Assembly: GCA_963805795.1 (NCBI GenBank)
Contig: CAWDVG010000001.1
Coordinates: 1,178,001-1,242,000, forward strand
Source of the DNA: CAWARU01 sp963805795
GTDB lineage: Bacteria > Pseudomonadota > Gammaproteobacteria > UBA6186 > Azoamicaceae
Direction: 5' to 3'
DNA: 64,000 nucleotides
In this document: one piece after another, positions 36,352-44,477 of the stretch
Layout of the letters: every line of letters begins with the position of its first letter
Numbering within the stretch: the first letter of the stretch is position 1
Notes under the pieces: generated by a model
Database searches by the model: none
The model's input: only the letters and a program-made list of their open reading frames with translations
What the model was told of the DNA's origin: nothing
Program-made: the position numbers and the translations under genes

Positions 36352-36807
36352 TTATCCAACATCCTTTACACTATCTTTTTCGAAATATTTTCGCATAAAA
36401 ATATAATCATAATTACCCATATATTTTTCAATGACACCAAAACGGCTATATCCGACCTTTTGATAAAATAGTTCGGCTTGAAAATCTAATGTTTCTAATT
36501 CAGCAGTTTTGCACCCTTTATCTCGTGCGATCTGTTCCGCCATGTGGACAATCTTAGTTCCTAGACCTTTATTCCTAAATTCAGGGGCTATCCAAATGTA
36601 GTCTAAATAAAGTAATTCTAATTTTGGCCTCACTTGTGCAACCACCCCCCCTTGTATTTTGTTATCATTGTCCCTTAAAAACACTGAAAAATCATAAGGA
36701 TCTCCAAAAATCTTATCATTGAATGCATACAGATTCCTTTCGATAATTTTATTTTCATTTTGTTTGGGATTCTCTTTTACTTCAATATTCAAAATATTTT
36801 CATTCAT
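36352..36807 (-). CDS. GNAT-family N-acetyltransferase
   Basis: 151 residues from ATG 36807 (AAGGAAGA upstream); a longer frame to 36864 lacks a good site. The acetyl-CoA binding motif is RNKGLGTKIVHMAEQIARDKG (R-N-K-G-L-G), preceded by LLYLDYIWIAPEFR and followed by AELETLDFQAELFYQKVGYSRFG, all standard for the fold. The substrate is unknown. It lies about 110 bp downstream of the STAND protein gene in the same direction and may share its transcript. It could be resistance-type cargo or a partner of the STAND protein. Confidence 0.88.
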   Translation of the reverse strand: MNENILNIEVKENPKQNENKIIERNLYAFNDKIFGDPYDFSVFLRDNDNKIQGGVVAQVRPKLELLYLDYIWIAPEFRNKGLGTKIVHMAEQIARDKGCKTAELETLDFQAELFYQKVGYSRFGVIEKYMGNYDYIFMRKYFEKDSVKDVG

Positions 36808-36919
36808 TTCAAAAGTCTTCCTTATAAAAAAGTAGTTAAGGGTTGAAAGGAGGCTCATCTCCACCTTTTCATTTACATTTAAAAATCTACATCTAACTGT
36901 GCATCACATACTATTGACA

Positions 36920-39900
36920 CTATAAAGCCTCTTCTTGCAAGAAATAAAGTCCGGTTTGCATTCTGTCTTTGCCATGAGGGATTTGGTAATCTGCTTGCAT
37001 CTGATCATTTTTGCTTGGCTTGATAAGCGATAAACGAGCTTGCGAAAAAAATGAAGTTTTAGCAGAATATTTCTCAATATTTTTAACTAGGTTAAGAGCA
37101 TTTTGAGTATCATAGTGCTCAACACCATAGTTTTTGTAATATACTTGATGACATTGTTTAGATAGAAGTTGCGCAGTAGAAAATTTATTAAGGTTAAGAT
37201 GAGCAATAGACAGATTGAATAACGTAGGAACAACATTAATATGTTCCTTTCCATATTCACGCTCAAATATTGCTAAAGCACATTCCAAAAACTTTTTTTG
37301 TTGTTTAAAATCTCCTAGAGCACCATAAGCATTTCCAAGGTTTGTTAAGGTAATAGCGGTTTGTACGTGTTCTTTTCCATAAAAATTTTCTTTGATTGCC
37401 AAAGCTCTTTCTAAGAGTTCTTTTTGCTTTTTAGCGCCCCCTAAAATGCCATAAGCACTTCCAAGATTAGTTAAGACAATGGATACCTGTACATGTTCTT
37501 TTCCGTAATAACGTTCTTCTATGGATAAAGCTCTCTCTAGAAGTTCTTTTTGCCGTTTAGGGTTCCCCAAAATGCCATAAGCATTGCCAAGATTAGCTAA
37601 AGTAATTCCCACTTGTATGTGATCTTTTCCATAATTATTCTCAAAAATTACTAGAGCGCGTTCTTGAAGTTCTTCCTGTTGTATGGCATTTCCTAGTGCG
37701 CCGTATGCATTACCAAGATTAACTAAAGTAATAGCGATTTGCGGATGCTCTTTACCATAATAATTTTCTTTGATTGCTAGTGCTCTTTCTAAAAGTTCTT
37801 TTTGTTTTTTAGCATCCCCTAAAGCACCATAGGAGTTACCAAGATTAGTTAATACAATAGCCACCTCGATATGATCTTTTCCATAATAGCTTTGTTCTAT
37901 AGCTAAGGCACGCTCTAACAGCAATTTTTGTTGCCTATAGTCTCCTAAATCTCCGTAAGAATTTCCAAGATTTGTTAAAGTCATAGCAACTTGCACATGA
38001 TCTTTTCCATACTCTCGCTCAAAAATAGTTAAAGCTCTTTCTAGAGATTCTTTTTGCTGCTTATAATCGCCTAAAGCGCCATAAGCATTACCAAAACTAA
38101 CTAAAGTGGTAGCTACTTCCCTATGTTCTTTACCGTAATAGCGCTCTTCAATATGCAAAGCGCGTTCTAATAATTCTTTCTTCTTTTGGAAATCCCCCAA
38201 ATCTCCATATGCAGATCCCAGGCTAACTAATGCGCTGGCGACTTGCACATGATCTTTTCCATATTCACGCTCAAAAATCGCTAAAGCATGCTCTAAAAGC
38301 TCTTTTTGTCGCCTAGAATCCCCCAAATCCCCGCAGGCGTTCCCAAGGTTAGTTAATGTGATAGCAATTTGCATATGATCTTTTCCATATTCACGCTCGA
38401 AGATCACTAAAGCACGTTCTAAAAGCTTTTTCTGTTGTTTATAATTTCCTAAATCTCCATAGGCATTAGCAAGATTGGTTAATGTGATTGCCATCTGTAC
38501 ATGTTCTTTTCCATAATGGCGTTCAAGTATAACTAAAGCTTGTTCTAAAAGTTCTTTTTGTCGACTGGAGTCACCCAAATCCCCGTACGTATTCCCAAGA
38601 TTTGTTAAAGCCATAGCAATTTGTACGTGATCTTTTCCATAGTAATTTTCTAAAATTTTTAAGGCACGTTCATAATAAAGTTTGGCACTTAGAGGATCTC
38701 CTCGATGATATAAAAATACAGAAGCAATATCTAAAAGTATTTCCCCAAAACCTTCTGATGATTTCTCTGGCCATAATTGTTGGTAATTTTTTGCCAAATT
38801 TTGCAAATGAGGGAACAAAAGTTCCTTGCGGGTTTCATCTTCCAATGCCTGTGTTTTCCGGTGGAATTCGACATGAACATTTTTTAGAAATTTATTGTAC
38901 CATTCTAATGTTAACTGTTCGTATGGGGCGTCCTTTTTTTCCGAAAGCTGTCTATGCTGATGGCGCACAACTGCTTGTATCAAACGATGAACTGTTATAT
39001 CCTTATCTCCCCTATCAATTAGAGAGTATTGCCACAGTTGACTAATAAGTTTTTGTAGCAAAAGTTCTGGGGAAGATAAATTTGAGTAATTTTTTTTAAG
39101 CCATCCTAGCAATAGATCTTGAGGAATTCTTTCAGGTGCCAAATAAGCACAAACACTCAACAGATGTAATGCCAAGGGTGGTTGGTTTATTGCTTGTGAC
39201 TCTTTAATAATAGCTTCTAAACTAATATTCCAAGTAACTGAAACAGATAGACTGTCTGTTCCTTCGGGCAAAGTATTATCTGCAAGCAATTGTTGTTCGT
39301 TCTTTTTATAAAGGTCCAAATAATCTGAAAATGATATAGAGTTTTGGCGAATGTAAGCACCTGCTTGTGCCAAGGCTAATGGTAAATATCCAAGTGCATC
39401 AACTAATTCCTTTACTGATTTCTTTTCTGTTTCTGCTATATCTCGGTTTATCAAAGATTGGATAAGTGCTATGGATTCTTCTTCTTTCATGACATCAATA
39501 TCTAAGATTTTAAAAGTATTGGGCCATTTGCGCTGTCGAGTAGTTAAAATTATACTGCCACCGTTATTTGGCAAGAACTCTTTTATTGCTTCATAGTTGT
39601 TAACATTATCGTAAATCAATAACCATCCTGGATTTTTAGATAACCAGTTTTTAACATATGGAAGTGCTGTTTCTATAGCAGGTTCTTTTTCCCTATAACC
39701 AATCGTTTTTGCAAATTCAATATATTGTTGTTTTAATTGGTCGATGTTTTCTGACAAAAACCAAGCTTTTAGTGTATATGGATGCTTATGATGGAGCATA
39801 TATTGCAAAGCCAATTGGGTTTTACCTATTCCTCCCATTCCTGCACAAACACTCACTATAAATAATTCGCGAGGTTCTACTGCTTCTTTCTCTTTTTTGT

Positions 39901-41035
39901 CCTTATGAACGGTTAAGGGTGACCTTGGGTGCAATTTCTCTTCGAGATCTTCTAGCAATTTTTTTCTGCCAATAAAAATATGATCTTGTCTTGGTAAATT
40001 CCATACCATCGTAGTGACATTTTGTATTCCTTTGACGTTAATTTCTTTTAGGTGCGCAGCTTGATTTAATGGCTTATTGGAAAGAATCACTCCTAAAAGT
40101 ATGAGGCATATTATTCCAAGAGAAACCAACAAAATATTTTGCTTATTCGAGACATTTAAAGGCATATTTTTTGCATCATGAATTATCGGCGCTTTAATTT
40201 CCTCTTGCTTTATATGCGTAGAGCCAGATTCAGAAAATATTTTATATTGCTGTTCGAATGTTGAAATATTTTCTTGCACCTCCAAGGGTGACAGCAACTT
40301 CTTTAATACTTCAAAAATAAAAAAGTAATAATCCTTGAGTTCTTGCAACACAATAGTTTCGAAGTTGGATAATTTTTGAGGCGCCATTTTCGCTGAGCTC
40401 TTCGCAATCATTATAAAAATAAAACGACATGAATGCTGCTGTGTAAATTGAGTTATCTCTTTGAGATCTAAATTTTCTACTTGCTCTGGTTCTAAATGGT
40501 AAAGAATTGTATTGATTGTGGAGTGCTTGACGTTGTCTGGCAAATAGAGGCCAAACTCATTTTTTTTAGTATTCTCAACAAAAGTATTAATTCCAGCAAT
40601 TTGTAAATCATTTACAAAATAGCTAAAAAACTGCGCTACGTTCTTTAATGCTTTATTATAAAGAATAAAGCAATTTAACTTTTTAGTTACTATTTTTGAG
40701 ATATTCTTTAGTTCTGATGTAAAGCTGTATTGTACTAATAGACTTGAATAATGATTCTTTATCAATGGAAACTGGTGGCTTTTCTCAACCAAATCAATAA
40801 CCGCTGGTTGTGTTTTACAGCCGGTTTTCAACATTACATTGCGAATATGATTTTCTACTGTTTTAGGTGAGATAGACAAGAAAGAAGCTATATGTTTGGC
40901 TGATTTCCCGCTGAGAATGCAAGCAATAATATCGATTTCACGTCGTGTAAAATTTATTTCATTAATAACTTCCAACTGTTCCGCATAAGTATCTTGCGGT
41001 AATCTGAGCTCCAAAGTATTGTATCGGCTTTCCAT
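36920..41035 (-). CDS. STAND NTPase: LuxR-type HTH, hydrophobic segment, NB-ARC, about 12 TPRs
   Basis: 1371 residues, domains in order. LuxR-type HTH (28-87): FTRREIDIIACILSGKSAKHIASFL..SPKTVENHIRNVM. An unassigned helical region (about 90-290). A strongly hydrophobic stretch (300-320, ILLVSLGIICLILLGVIL). NB-ARC: P-loop AGMGGIGKT (398-406), Walker B WLLIYDNV (471-478), GGSIILTTR (492-500), GLPL-like LGYLPLALAQ (548-557) and a winged-helix-like VHRLIQAVVRHQH (about 683-694). Then tandem 42-residue TPRs of kinesin-light-chain type (about 770-1300). STAND proteins are switch ATPases triggered by ligand binding to their repeats. Here the LuxR domain could be a DNA-binding output. It is cargo between two paralogous regulators. 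Function and trigger are unknown. Confidence 0.9.
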   Translation of the reverse strand: MESRYNTLELRLPQDTYAEQLEVINEINFTRREIDIIACILSGKSAKHIASFLSISPKTVENHIRNVMLKTGCKTQPAVIDLVEKSHQFPLIKNHYSSLLVQYSFTSELKNISKIVTKKLNCFILYNKALKNVAQFFSYFVNDLQIAGINTFVENTKKNEFGLYLPDNVKHSTINTILYHLEPEQVENLDLKEITQFTQQHSCRFIFIMIAKSSAKMAPQKLSNFETIVLQELKDYYFFIFEVLKKLLSPLEVQENISTFEQQYKIFSESGSTHIKQEEIKAPIIHDAKNMPLNVSNKQNILLVSLGIICLILLGVILSNKPLNQAAHLKEINVKGIQNVTTMVWNLPRQDHIFIGRKKLLEDLEEKLHPRSPLTVHKDKKEKEAVEPRELFIVSVCAGMGGIGKTQLALQYMLHHKHPYTLKAWFLSENIDQLKQQYIEFAKTIGYREKEPAIETALPYVKNWLSKNPGWLLIYDNVNNYEAIKEFLPNNGGSIILTTRQRKWPNTFKILDIDVMKEEESIALIQSLINRDIAETEKKSVKELVDALGYLPLALAQAGAYIRQNSISFSDYLDLYKKNEQQLLADNTLPEGTDSLSVSVTWNISLEAIIKESQAINQPPLALHLLSVCAYLAPERIPQDLLLGWLKKNYSNLSSPELLLQKLISQLWQYSLIDRGDKDITVHRLIQAVVRHQHRQLSEKKDAPYEQLTLEWYNKFLKNVHVEFHRKTQALEDETRKELLFPHLQNLAKNYQQLWPEKSSEGFGEILLDIASVFLYHRGDPLSAKLYYERALKILENYYGKDHVQIAMALTNLGNTYGDLGDSSRQKELLEQALVILERHYGKEHVQMAITLTNLANAYGDLGNYKQQKKLLERALVIFEREYGKDHMQIAITLTNLGNACGDLGDSRRQKELLEHALAIFEREYGKDHVQVASALVSLGSAYGDLGDFQKKKELLERALHIEERYYGKEHREVATTLVSFGNAYGALGDYKQQKESLERALTIFEREYGKDHVQVAMTLTNLGNSYGDLGDYRQQKLLLERALAIEQSYYGKDHIEVAIVLTNLGNSYGALGDAKKQKELLERALAIKENYYGKEHPQIAITLVNLGNAYGALGNAIQQEELQERALVIFENNYGKDHIQVGITLANLGNAYGILGNPKRQKELLERALSIEERYYGKEHVQVSIVLTNLGSAYGILGGAKKQKELLERALAIKENFYGKEHVQTAITLTNLGNAYGALGDFKQQKKFLECALAIFEREYGKEHINVVPTLFNLSIAHLNLNKFSTAQLLSKQCHQVYYKNYGVEHYDTQNALNLVKNIEKYSAKTSFFSQARLSLIKPSKNDQMQADYQIPHGKDRMQTGLYFLQEEAL
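37248..38640 (-). repeat. Eleven-period 126-bp tandem repeat encoding TPRs
   Basis: The pentad YGK(D/E)H recurs 12 times at a spacing of 126 bp, with nearly identical flanks such as LTNLGNAYG.LGD..QQKELLERAL. Uniform length and high identity mean recent expansion by duplication and possible copy-number variation. The last unit before 37248 is more diverged. Confidence 0.85.
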
Positions 41036-41149
41036 AAATTACTAGTTCCATAGCTAAAGCTTCTGTACACACATAGATACTTTTCAAATTTTAATTTATT
41101 CATTATACAAAAGATAGAGTTTTTCGGAGGAAACTGGGGAAGCATATTC

Positions 41150-41198
41150 TTTAAGTTTTCAATCATATAACTTCTCCCCATGTGGGGAGAAGTTATAT
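41150..41198. repeat. Palindromic element, copy 2
   Basis: TTTAAGTTT at 41150-41158, an 8-nt spacer, then a perfect inverted repeat at 41165-41198 with 16-bp arms (ATATAACTTCTCCCCA and its complement) around TG. The central 28 bp are identical to copy 1. It lies about 130 bp upstream of the STAND gene start and 26 bp downstream of the regulator copy 2 stop, so it may serve as an operator, a boundary or a transcript end. Confidence 0.85.
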
Positions 41199-41223
41199 AG
41201 AAATTAGTTATATTTCTTAATTA

Positions 41224-42066
41224 TTAATTTAAGCTCAGCCCTGCCCATTTTTTTGCTTCAACGTCTTTTGTGTCATTTATCTTTTGGCCCGCAGCAAAAA
41301 TAGAAATTTCTTTTCGATCCACAGCATCAATCAATTCTATGCTTCCCTGTAAATATATTTGTTTAGCACGATAATAAGTATTGGTGCTGTAACCCATAGT
41401 TTTAGAAATCTTAACATCTCTGCGACCCTGAAACTCTTCCCACATCGGAAGAAATGTCATACTATTTTTTGGAGGAAATCCGTTCAAATCATTTCTTTGC
41501 CCCTGGCGATTACCCAATAAATGCTCTAAACGCAGACCTATCTCTACTTCTTCGCTAATTAATAGATCAAGCTTCATATCTTGGATTGTTCGCTTCTCTA
41601 ATAATAGGGATTCTATATCTAATACCAAAACTGAAACCTTACGAATACCTGAAGCCTTATGGTTCTCGAACTGCATTAAGCCCGAAATTAATGCTCTATC
41701 AGTACCAATCATCATTGGCCGGTCACGCTTGAGATATCTTAAATACGCATGGTCTTTAATGAGGACTTCGTTTAATTCTATGTTTATTAACATGGATTTA
41801 TTATTTATACTACGTTGTTGCCTAATAACCTCATTTGCAGCTTCAGTAAATGGGGATAGTCTTTCAATACTCACATGGGTTAAGTGCTCGATTAATACAA
41901 CATATTCATAAGGAATTTCAATCTCCGGCCGATTACACCAATTACTCGCTCGACTTCGGCTCACTTTAAGCAATTTGCTAAAGGAAGTTACACCCCCGCA
42001 TAGCCGAACGGCCTCAAGCAAAGCTCTATGTCGGACTTTCTGTTTATTCTTCCCATCAAAAGACAT
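41224..42066 (-). CDS. HTH/ParB-like regulator, copy 2
   Basis: 280 residues, a full-length paralogue of the gene at 34925-35785. The HTH is GGVTSFSKLLKVSRSRASNW. The middle is ALISGLMQFENHKASGIRKVSVLVLDIESLLLEKR. The C-terminal HTH-like part is DVKISKTMGYSTNTYYRAKQIYL followed by ELIDAVDRKEISIFAAGQ. The last 15 residues differ from copy 1. ATG at 42066 is preceded by a weak site. An inverted repeat (42110-42136) lies just upstream and could be an operator for self-control. It is transcribed away from the csrA-like gene. Confidence 0.7.
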   Translation of the reverse strand: MSFDGKNKQKVRHRALLEAVRLCGGVTSFSKLLKVSRSRASNWCNRPEIEIPYEYVVLIEHLTHVSIERLSPFTEAANEVIRQQRSINNKSMLINIELNEVLIKDHAYLRYLKRDRPMMIGTDRALISGLMQFENHKASGIRKVSVLVLDIESLLLEKRTIQDMKLDLLISEEVEIGLRLEHLLGNRQGQRNDLNGFPPKNSMTFLPMWEEFQGRRDVKISKTMGYSTNTYYRAKQIYLQGSIELIDAVDRKEISIFAAGQKINDTKDVEAKKWAGLSLN

Positions 42067-42109
42067 TCCGAAACCCTACGAAGTTCCATATTCCTGGCTC
42101 GAAATCCTA

Positions 42110-42136
42110 TATCTCATTCATCTAGAGAATGAGATA
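42110..42136. promoter_or_regulatory. Inverted repeat upstream of regulator copy 2
   Basis: Arms TATCTCATTC (42110-42119) and GAATGAGATA (42127-42136) are exact complements around a 7-nt centre, ending 44 bp before the start codon at 42066. This fits an operator or a leader hairpin; which of the two is not resolved. Confidence 0.5.
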
Positions 42137-42601
42137 ATAAAATTCAGCCTAAAACTCGGCTGCAATAATTAAATTGCCATTTTTATATCAATGAAAACAA
42201 AGTGCATTAGGTTTAAAAATGATTTTATTAATAGCGTTAGATCACCAAACCACTACGAACATTAAAAACGCTATAGCATTACATTCCGTCTAATAGCGGC
42301 TATTGTCTAATGTAAATTTCAGCACAATGTGTTGAATGATTGCGTATGTCTCCTTCAAGGTTTTTTCCTTTTCCTAGCTCGAAAATGCCAAATAGCTAAA
42401 CTGAACTGATATTCTAATTTTCCTGAATCTAAATTATTTAACTATCCTGCAAATCTACCCAAGCAAATGCCTTGGGTGCCAAATAACCTACATTTTCTGC
42501 CTGAAATTTGAAGCTTTAATAAATTCGTAAGTAGTTGAACTATAAAATGACAACACCTTGGCGGTCTTCTTATCTAATTTATATTTATCAAGCCGTTCGA
42601 A

Positions 42602-42620
42602 GGACTAGGAAAGTGGAGGA
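42602..42620 (+). promoter_or_regulatory. GGA cluster and ribosome site of the csrA-like gene
   Basis: Four GGA triplets at 42602, 42608, 42615 and 42618 lie within 27 nt before the ATG; the last two form the Shine-Dalgarno GGAGGA. CsrA-family proteins bind GGA in leaders and block translation, so self-repression or control by the chromosomal CsrA is likely. Confidence 0.6.
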
Positions 42621-42627
42621 AATTAAC

Positions 42628-42801
42628 ATGCTGATATTACAACGGTGCCCGGGACAATCTATTTGGATTGGCAACGATATTCAAATAGTCGTACTAGGCC
42701 ACTCCAACGGAATAACTCGAATCGGAATTAATGCTCCTCCAGACGTAACTATCATGCGGGAAGAGATAAAGACAAAAGAAAGGTTAAACAATCATGAGTG
42801 A
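42628..42801 (+). CDS. CsrA-family RNA-binding regulator of the ICE (CsrT/LvrC type)
   Basis: 57 residues from ATG 42628 with GGAGGAAATTAAC upstream; the longer frame to 42535 is not used. MLILQRCPGQSIWIGNDIQIVV then GITRIGINAPPDVTIMREEI follows CsrA position by position (MLILTRR.GE...IGD.I.V.VL......RIGI.AP..V.V.REEI). In place of the RNA-contacting Arg pair near residue 6 only one Arg is present (LQRCPG). Known: ICE-borne CsrA paralogues in Legionella repress excision and transfer. It overlaps the excisionase-like gene by 8 nt, so the two should be co-translated. Confidence 0.9.
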   Translation: MLILQRCPGQSIWIGNDIQIVVLGHSNGITRIGINAPPDVTIMREEIKTKERLNNHE

Positions 42802-43045
42802 GTTATTACCTAGACTTATTCGATTTAAAGATGCCCCCAGGTACTTGGGTATGGATAGGAATCGATTCAATAAAGAAGTTCGACCCTATTTAACGCAAAT
42901 TCCAATCGGGACACAAGGAATCGCCTTCGACAGACTTGATTTGGACGCCTGGGTAGACAATATAAATACCGTAGCGGGCGTCCGTCAGTTACCAATCGAG
43001 GAGTATGGAACTATGGGACGTAAACGAACGCCAGGATTCGCTTAA
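42794..43045 (+). CDS. Excisionase-like small HTH protein
   Basis: 83 residues. LPRLIRFKDAPRYLGMDRNRFNKEVRPYLTQIPIGTQGIAFDRLDLDAWV is the layout of a MerR/Xis-type winged helix as found in directionality factors and AlpA-like proteins. It lies directly before the integrase remnant and overlaps its presumed start, and is 8-nt coupled to the csrA-like gene. The last ten residues (MGRKRTPGFA) look like the original integrase start read in the same frame, so the intact reading may have ended differently. Confidence 0.75.
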   Translation: MSELLPRLIRFKDAPRYLGMDRNRFNKEVRPYLTQIPIGTQGIAFDRLDLDAWVDNINTVAGVRQLPIEEYGTMGRKRTPGFA

Positions 43046-44213
43046 ACGCGGTCAACATCTGGCATATCCAAAAACGGGTCCTCGGACACCGCCTTCGAGA
43101 AAGCACTGGCACAGAGTCACTCAGCGAAGCCGAAAGCTATCCTCGCAAGACGTGTCGAGGAAATAAGACAAGCTAAAATTTATGGTGTAAGGCCTAAAAG
43201 GACCTTTAAAGAAGCAGCAACAAAATACTTACTTGAGAATCAACACAAGGCGAGTATTATTCATGACGCGGATCACCTTAAATTAGTTTGTAACGTTATA
43301 TAGGTGATTTGACATTGGAACAAGTGCATAACGGTACATTGATGCCTTTTATAAAAGCTAGGCAAACATTGGGTCGTAAAACAAAGACGATCAATAATGC
43401 TTTAGAAGTTGTAAGGCACATTTTAAATTTGGCAGCCAATCAGTGGATTGATGAAAATGGTTTAACTTGGATTGCAAAGTGCATCCAAAATTAAACTATT
43501 GCCAATTCATGATGCACGTGATCCATATCCACTTTCTTGGGATGAACAAATCCAATTATTTAATCAATTGCCTGAACATTTAAGGCAAATGGCAATTTTT
43601 AAAGTAAATACTGGTTGTCGTGAACAAGAAGTGTGTCAATTAAAATGGAAATGGGAAATACGAGTGCCGGAATTAAATACAAGTGTATTTATTATTCCAA
43701 GCCATATTGTTAAGCAAGGAAAGCGCACAACAATTGGTAAAGAATGGTGAAGATCGCTTAGTTGTACTTAATGATGCTGCCAAAGCAATCCTAGAACAAG
43801 TACGAGGTATTAATCAGGAATACGTATTTTCATATAAGGGTAAACCTGTCACAAGAATGAATAATTCGGCTTGGAATCGTGCTAGAATCGCTGCAGGTTT
43901 ACCTCAAGTAAGGGTGCACGATCTGAAACACACATTTGGTCGGCGTTTACGCGCTGCAGGTGTGAGTTATGAAGATCGGCAAGATCTATTGGGACATAAG
44001 TCTGGACGGATAACTACCCACTACTCAGCAGCAGAATTGCATAACTTGATAGAAGCGGCAAATAAGGTTTGTGATCGCACTCGTCAAGGACCTGCATTAA
44101 CTCTGTTGCGGACTAACCGAGAGGATAGTCATGTGGAAATGGGCCAGTTATGTACACAAAACCCACACAGTCGAAAATTTCGTCGAGAGGTTACAGTCCG
44201 TTTAGCTCTGTAA
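43013..44213 (+). pseudogene. int: Tyrosine recombinase (ICE integrase), multiply frameshifted
   Basis: A complete integrase can be traced across all three frames: MGRKRTPGF at 43013, NIWHIQKRVLGHRLREST (about 43050-43105), ILARRVEEIRQAKIYGVR (about 43140-43195), DLTLEQVHNGTL (from 43306), IHDARDPYPLSWDEQIQLF (from 43505), then VKNGEDRLVVLND and HDLKHTFGRRLRAAG to the end. At least four frame changes are needed, near 43045, 43130, 43300, 43480 and 43740. Catalytic residues are still visible: Arg in NTGCREQEV, His/Lys in HDLKHTF (Lys where Arg is usual), GHKS and the final Tyr in THYSAAEL. It ends 25 bp from the tRNA 3' end, a standard integration site. Confidence 0.9.
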
Positions 44214-44237
44214 GGCGTTGATATTTATAAAGAATTT

Positions 44238-44314
44238 TGGCGCGCCCGGAGAGATTCGAACTCCCGACCACCTGGTTCGAAGCCAGATACTCTATCCAGC
44301 TGAGCTACGGGCGC
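44238..44314 (-). tRNA. tRNA-Arg(UCG)
   Basis: 77 nt including an encoded CCA. The acceptor stem GCGCCCG (44314-44308) pairs with CGGGCGC (44248-44242). The D arm is GCTCAGCTGGATAGAGT. The anticodon stem TCTGG/CCAGG encloses loop CTTCGAA (anticodon TCG), and the T arm is GGGAGTTCGAATCTCTC. Its 3' end faces the integrase remnant, so it is the likely attachment site of the ICE; the element preserves an intact tRNA. Confidence 0.97.
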
Positions 44315-44477
44315 GTAGATAATGGGAATTGGGCCGCTGGAGGAGAGATAATAACATATTTTTTGGAAATGTACCCTTTGACATCTACCTTGCCATGACA
44401 TCTATCCCGCCACAGAAGGCTACCAGGGGCTTAAGCTGTAACAAATAACGACATGGCCCCCTAGATGATGTGGCCCC

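Larger units (their letters stand above)
42067..42627. other. Divergent control region between regulator copy 2 and the csrA-like gene
   Basis: 561 bp without a gene. It holds an inverted repeat at 42110-42136, a pair of direct 14-bp repeats TTCCT(G/A)GCTCGAAA at 42091-42104 and 42371-42384, and a GGA-rich leader at 42602-42620. This is where the switch between ICE maintenance and excision/transfer is likely set. No promoter could be placed with confidence. Confidence 0.5.
1..44237. mobile_element. F-type integrative conjugative element (right end; left end outside window)
   Basis: Seen: a tyrosine integrase remnant and an excisionase-like gene next to the 3' end of a tRNA-Arg gene, a CsrA paralogue, paired regulators, cargo, phage-like replication genes, a full F-type mating apparatus, a MOBF relaxase, then ardA and fic. 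Known: Legionella ICEs commonly combine a csrA-like gene, lvr-type regulators and a type IVA transfer system at a tRNA. Right of the tRNA the content changes to housekeeping genes, which fixes the boundary. No second copy of the tRNA 3' end was noticed in the window, so the other attachment site is presumably left of position 1. Confidence 0.8.

Noticed and set aside
37248..38640. Regular repeats as a possible CRISPR array
   Set aside because: The period is 126 bp with no unique spacers, and every unit encodes a TPR in one continuous protein frame.
40954..41181. 75-codon frame upstream of the STAND gene
   Set aside because: It overlaps the STAND N-terminal codons and the palindrome region, shows no protein-like composition and has no ribosome site.
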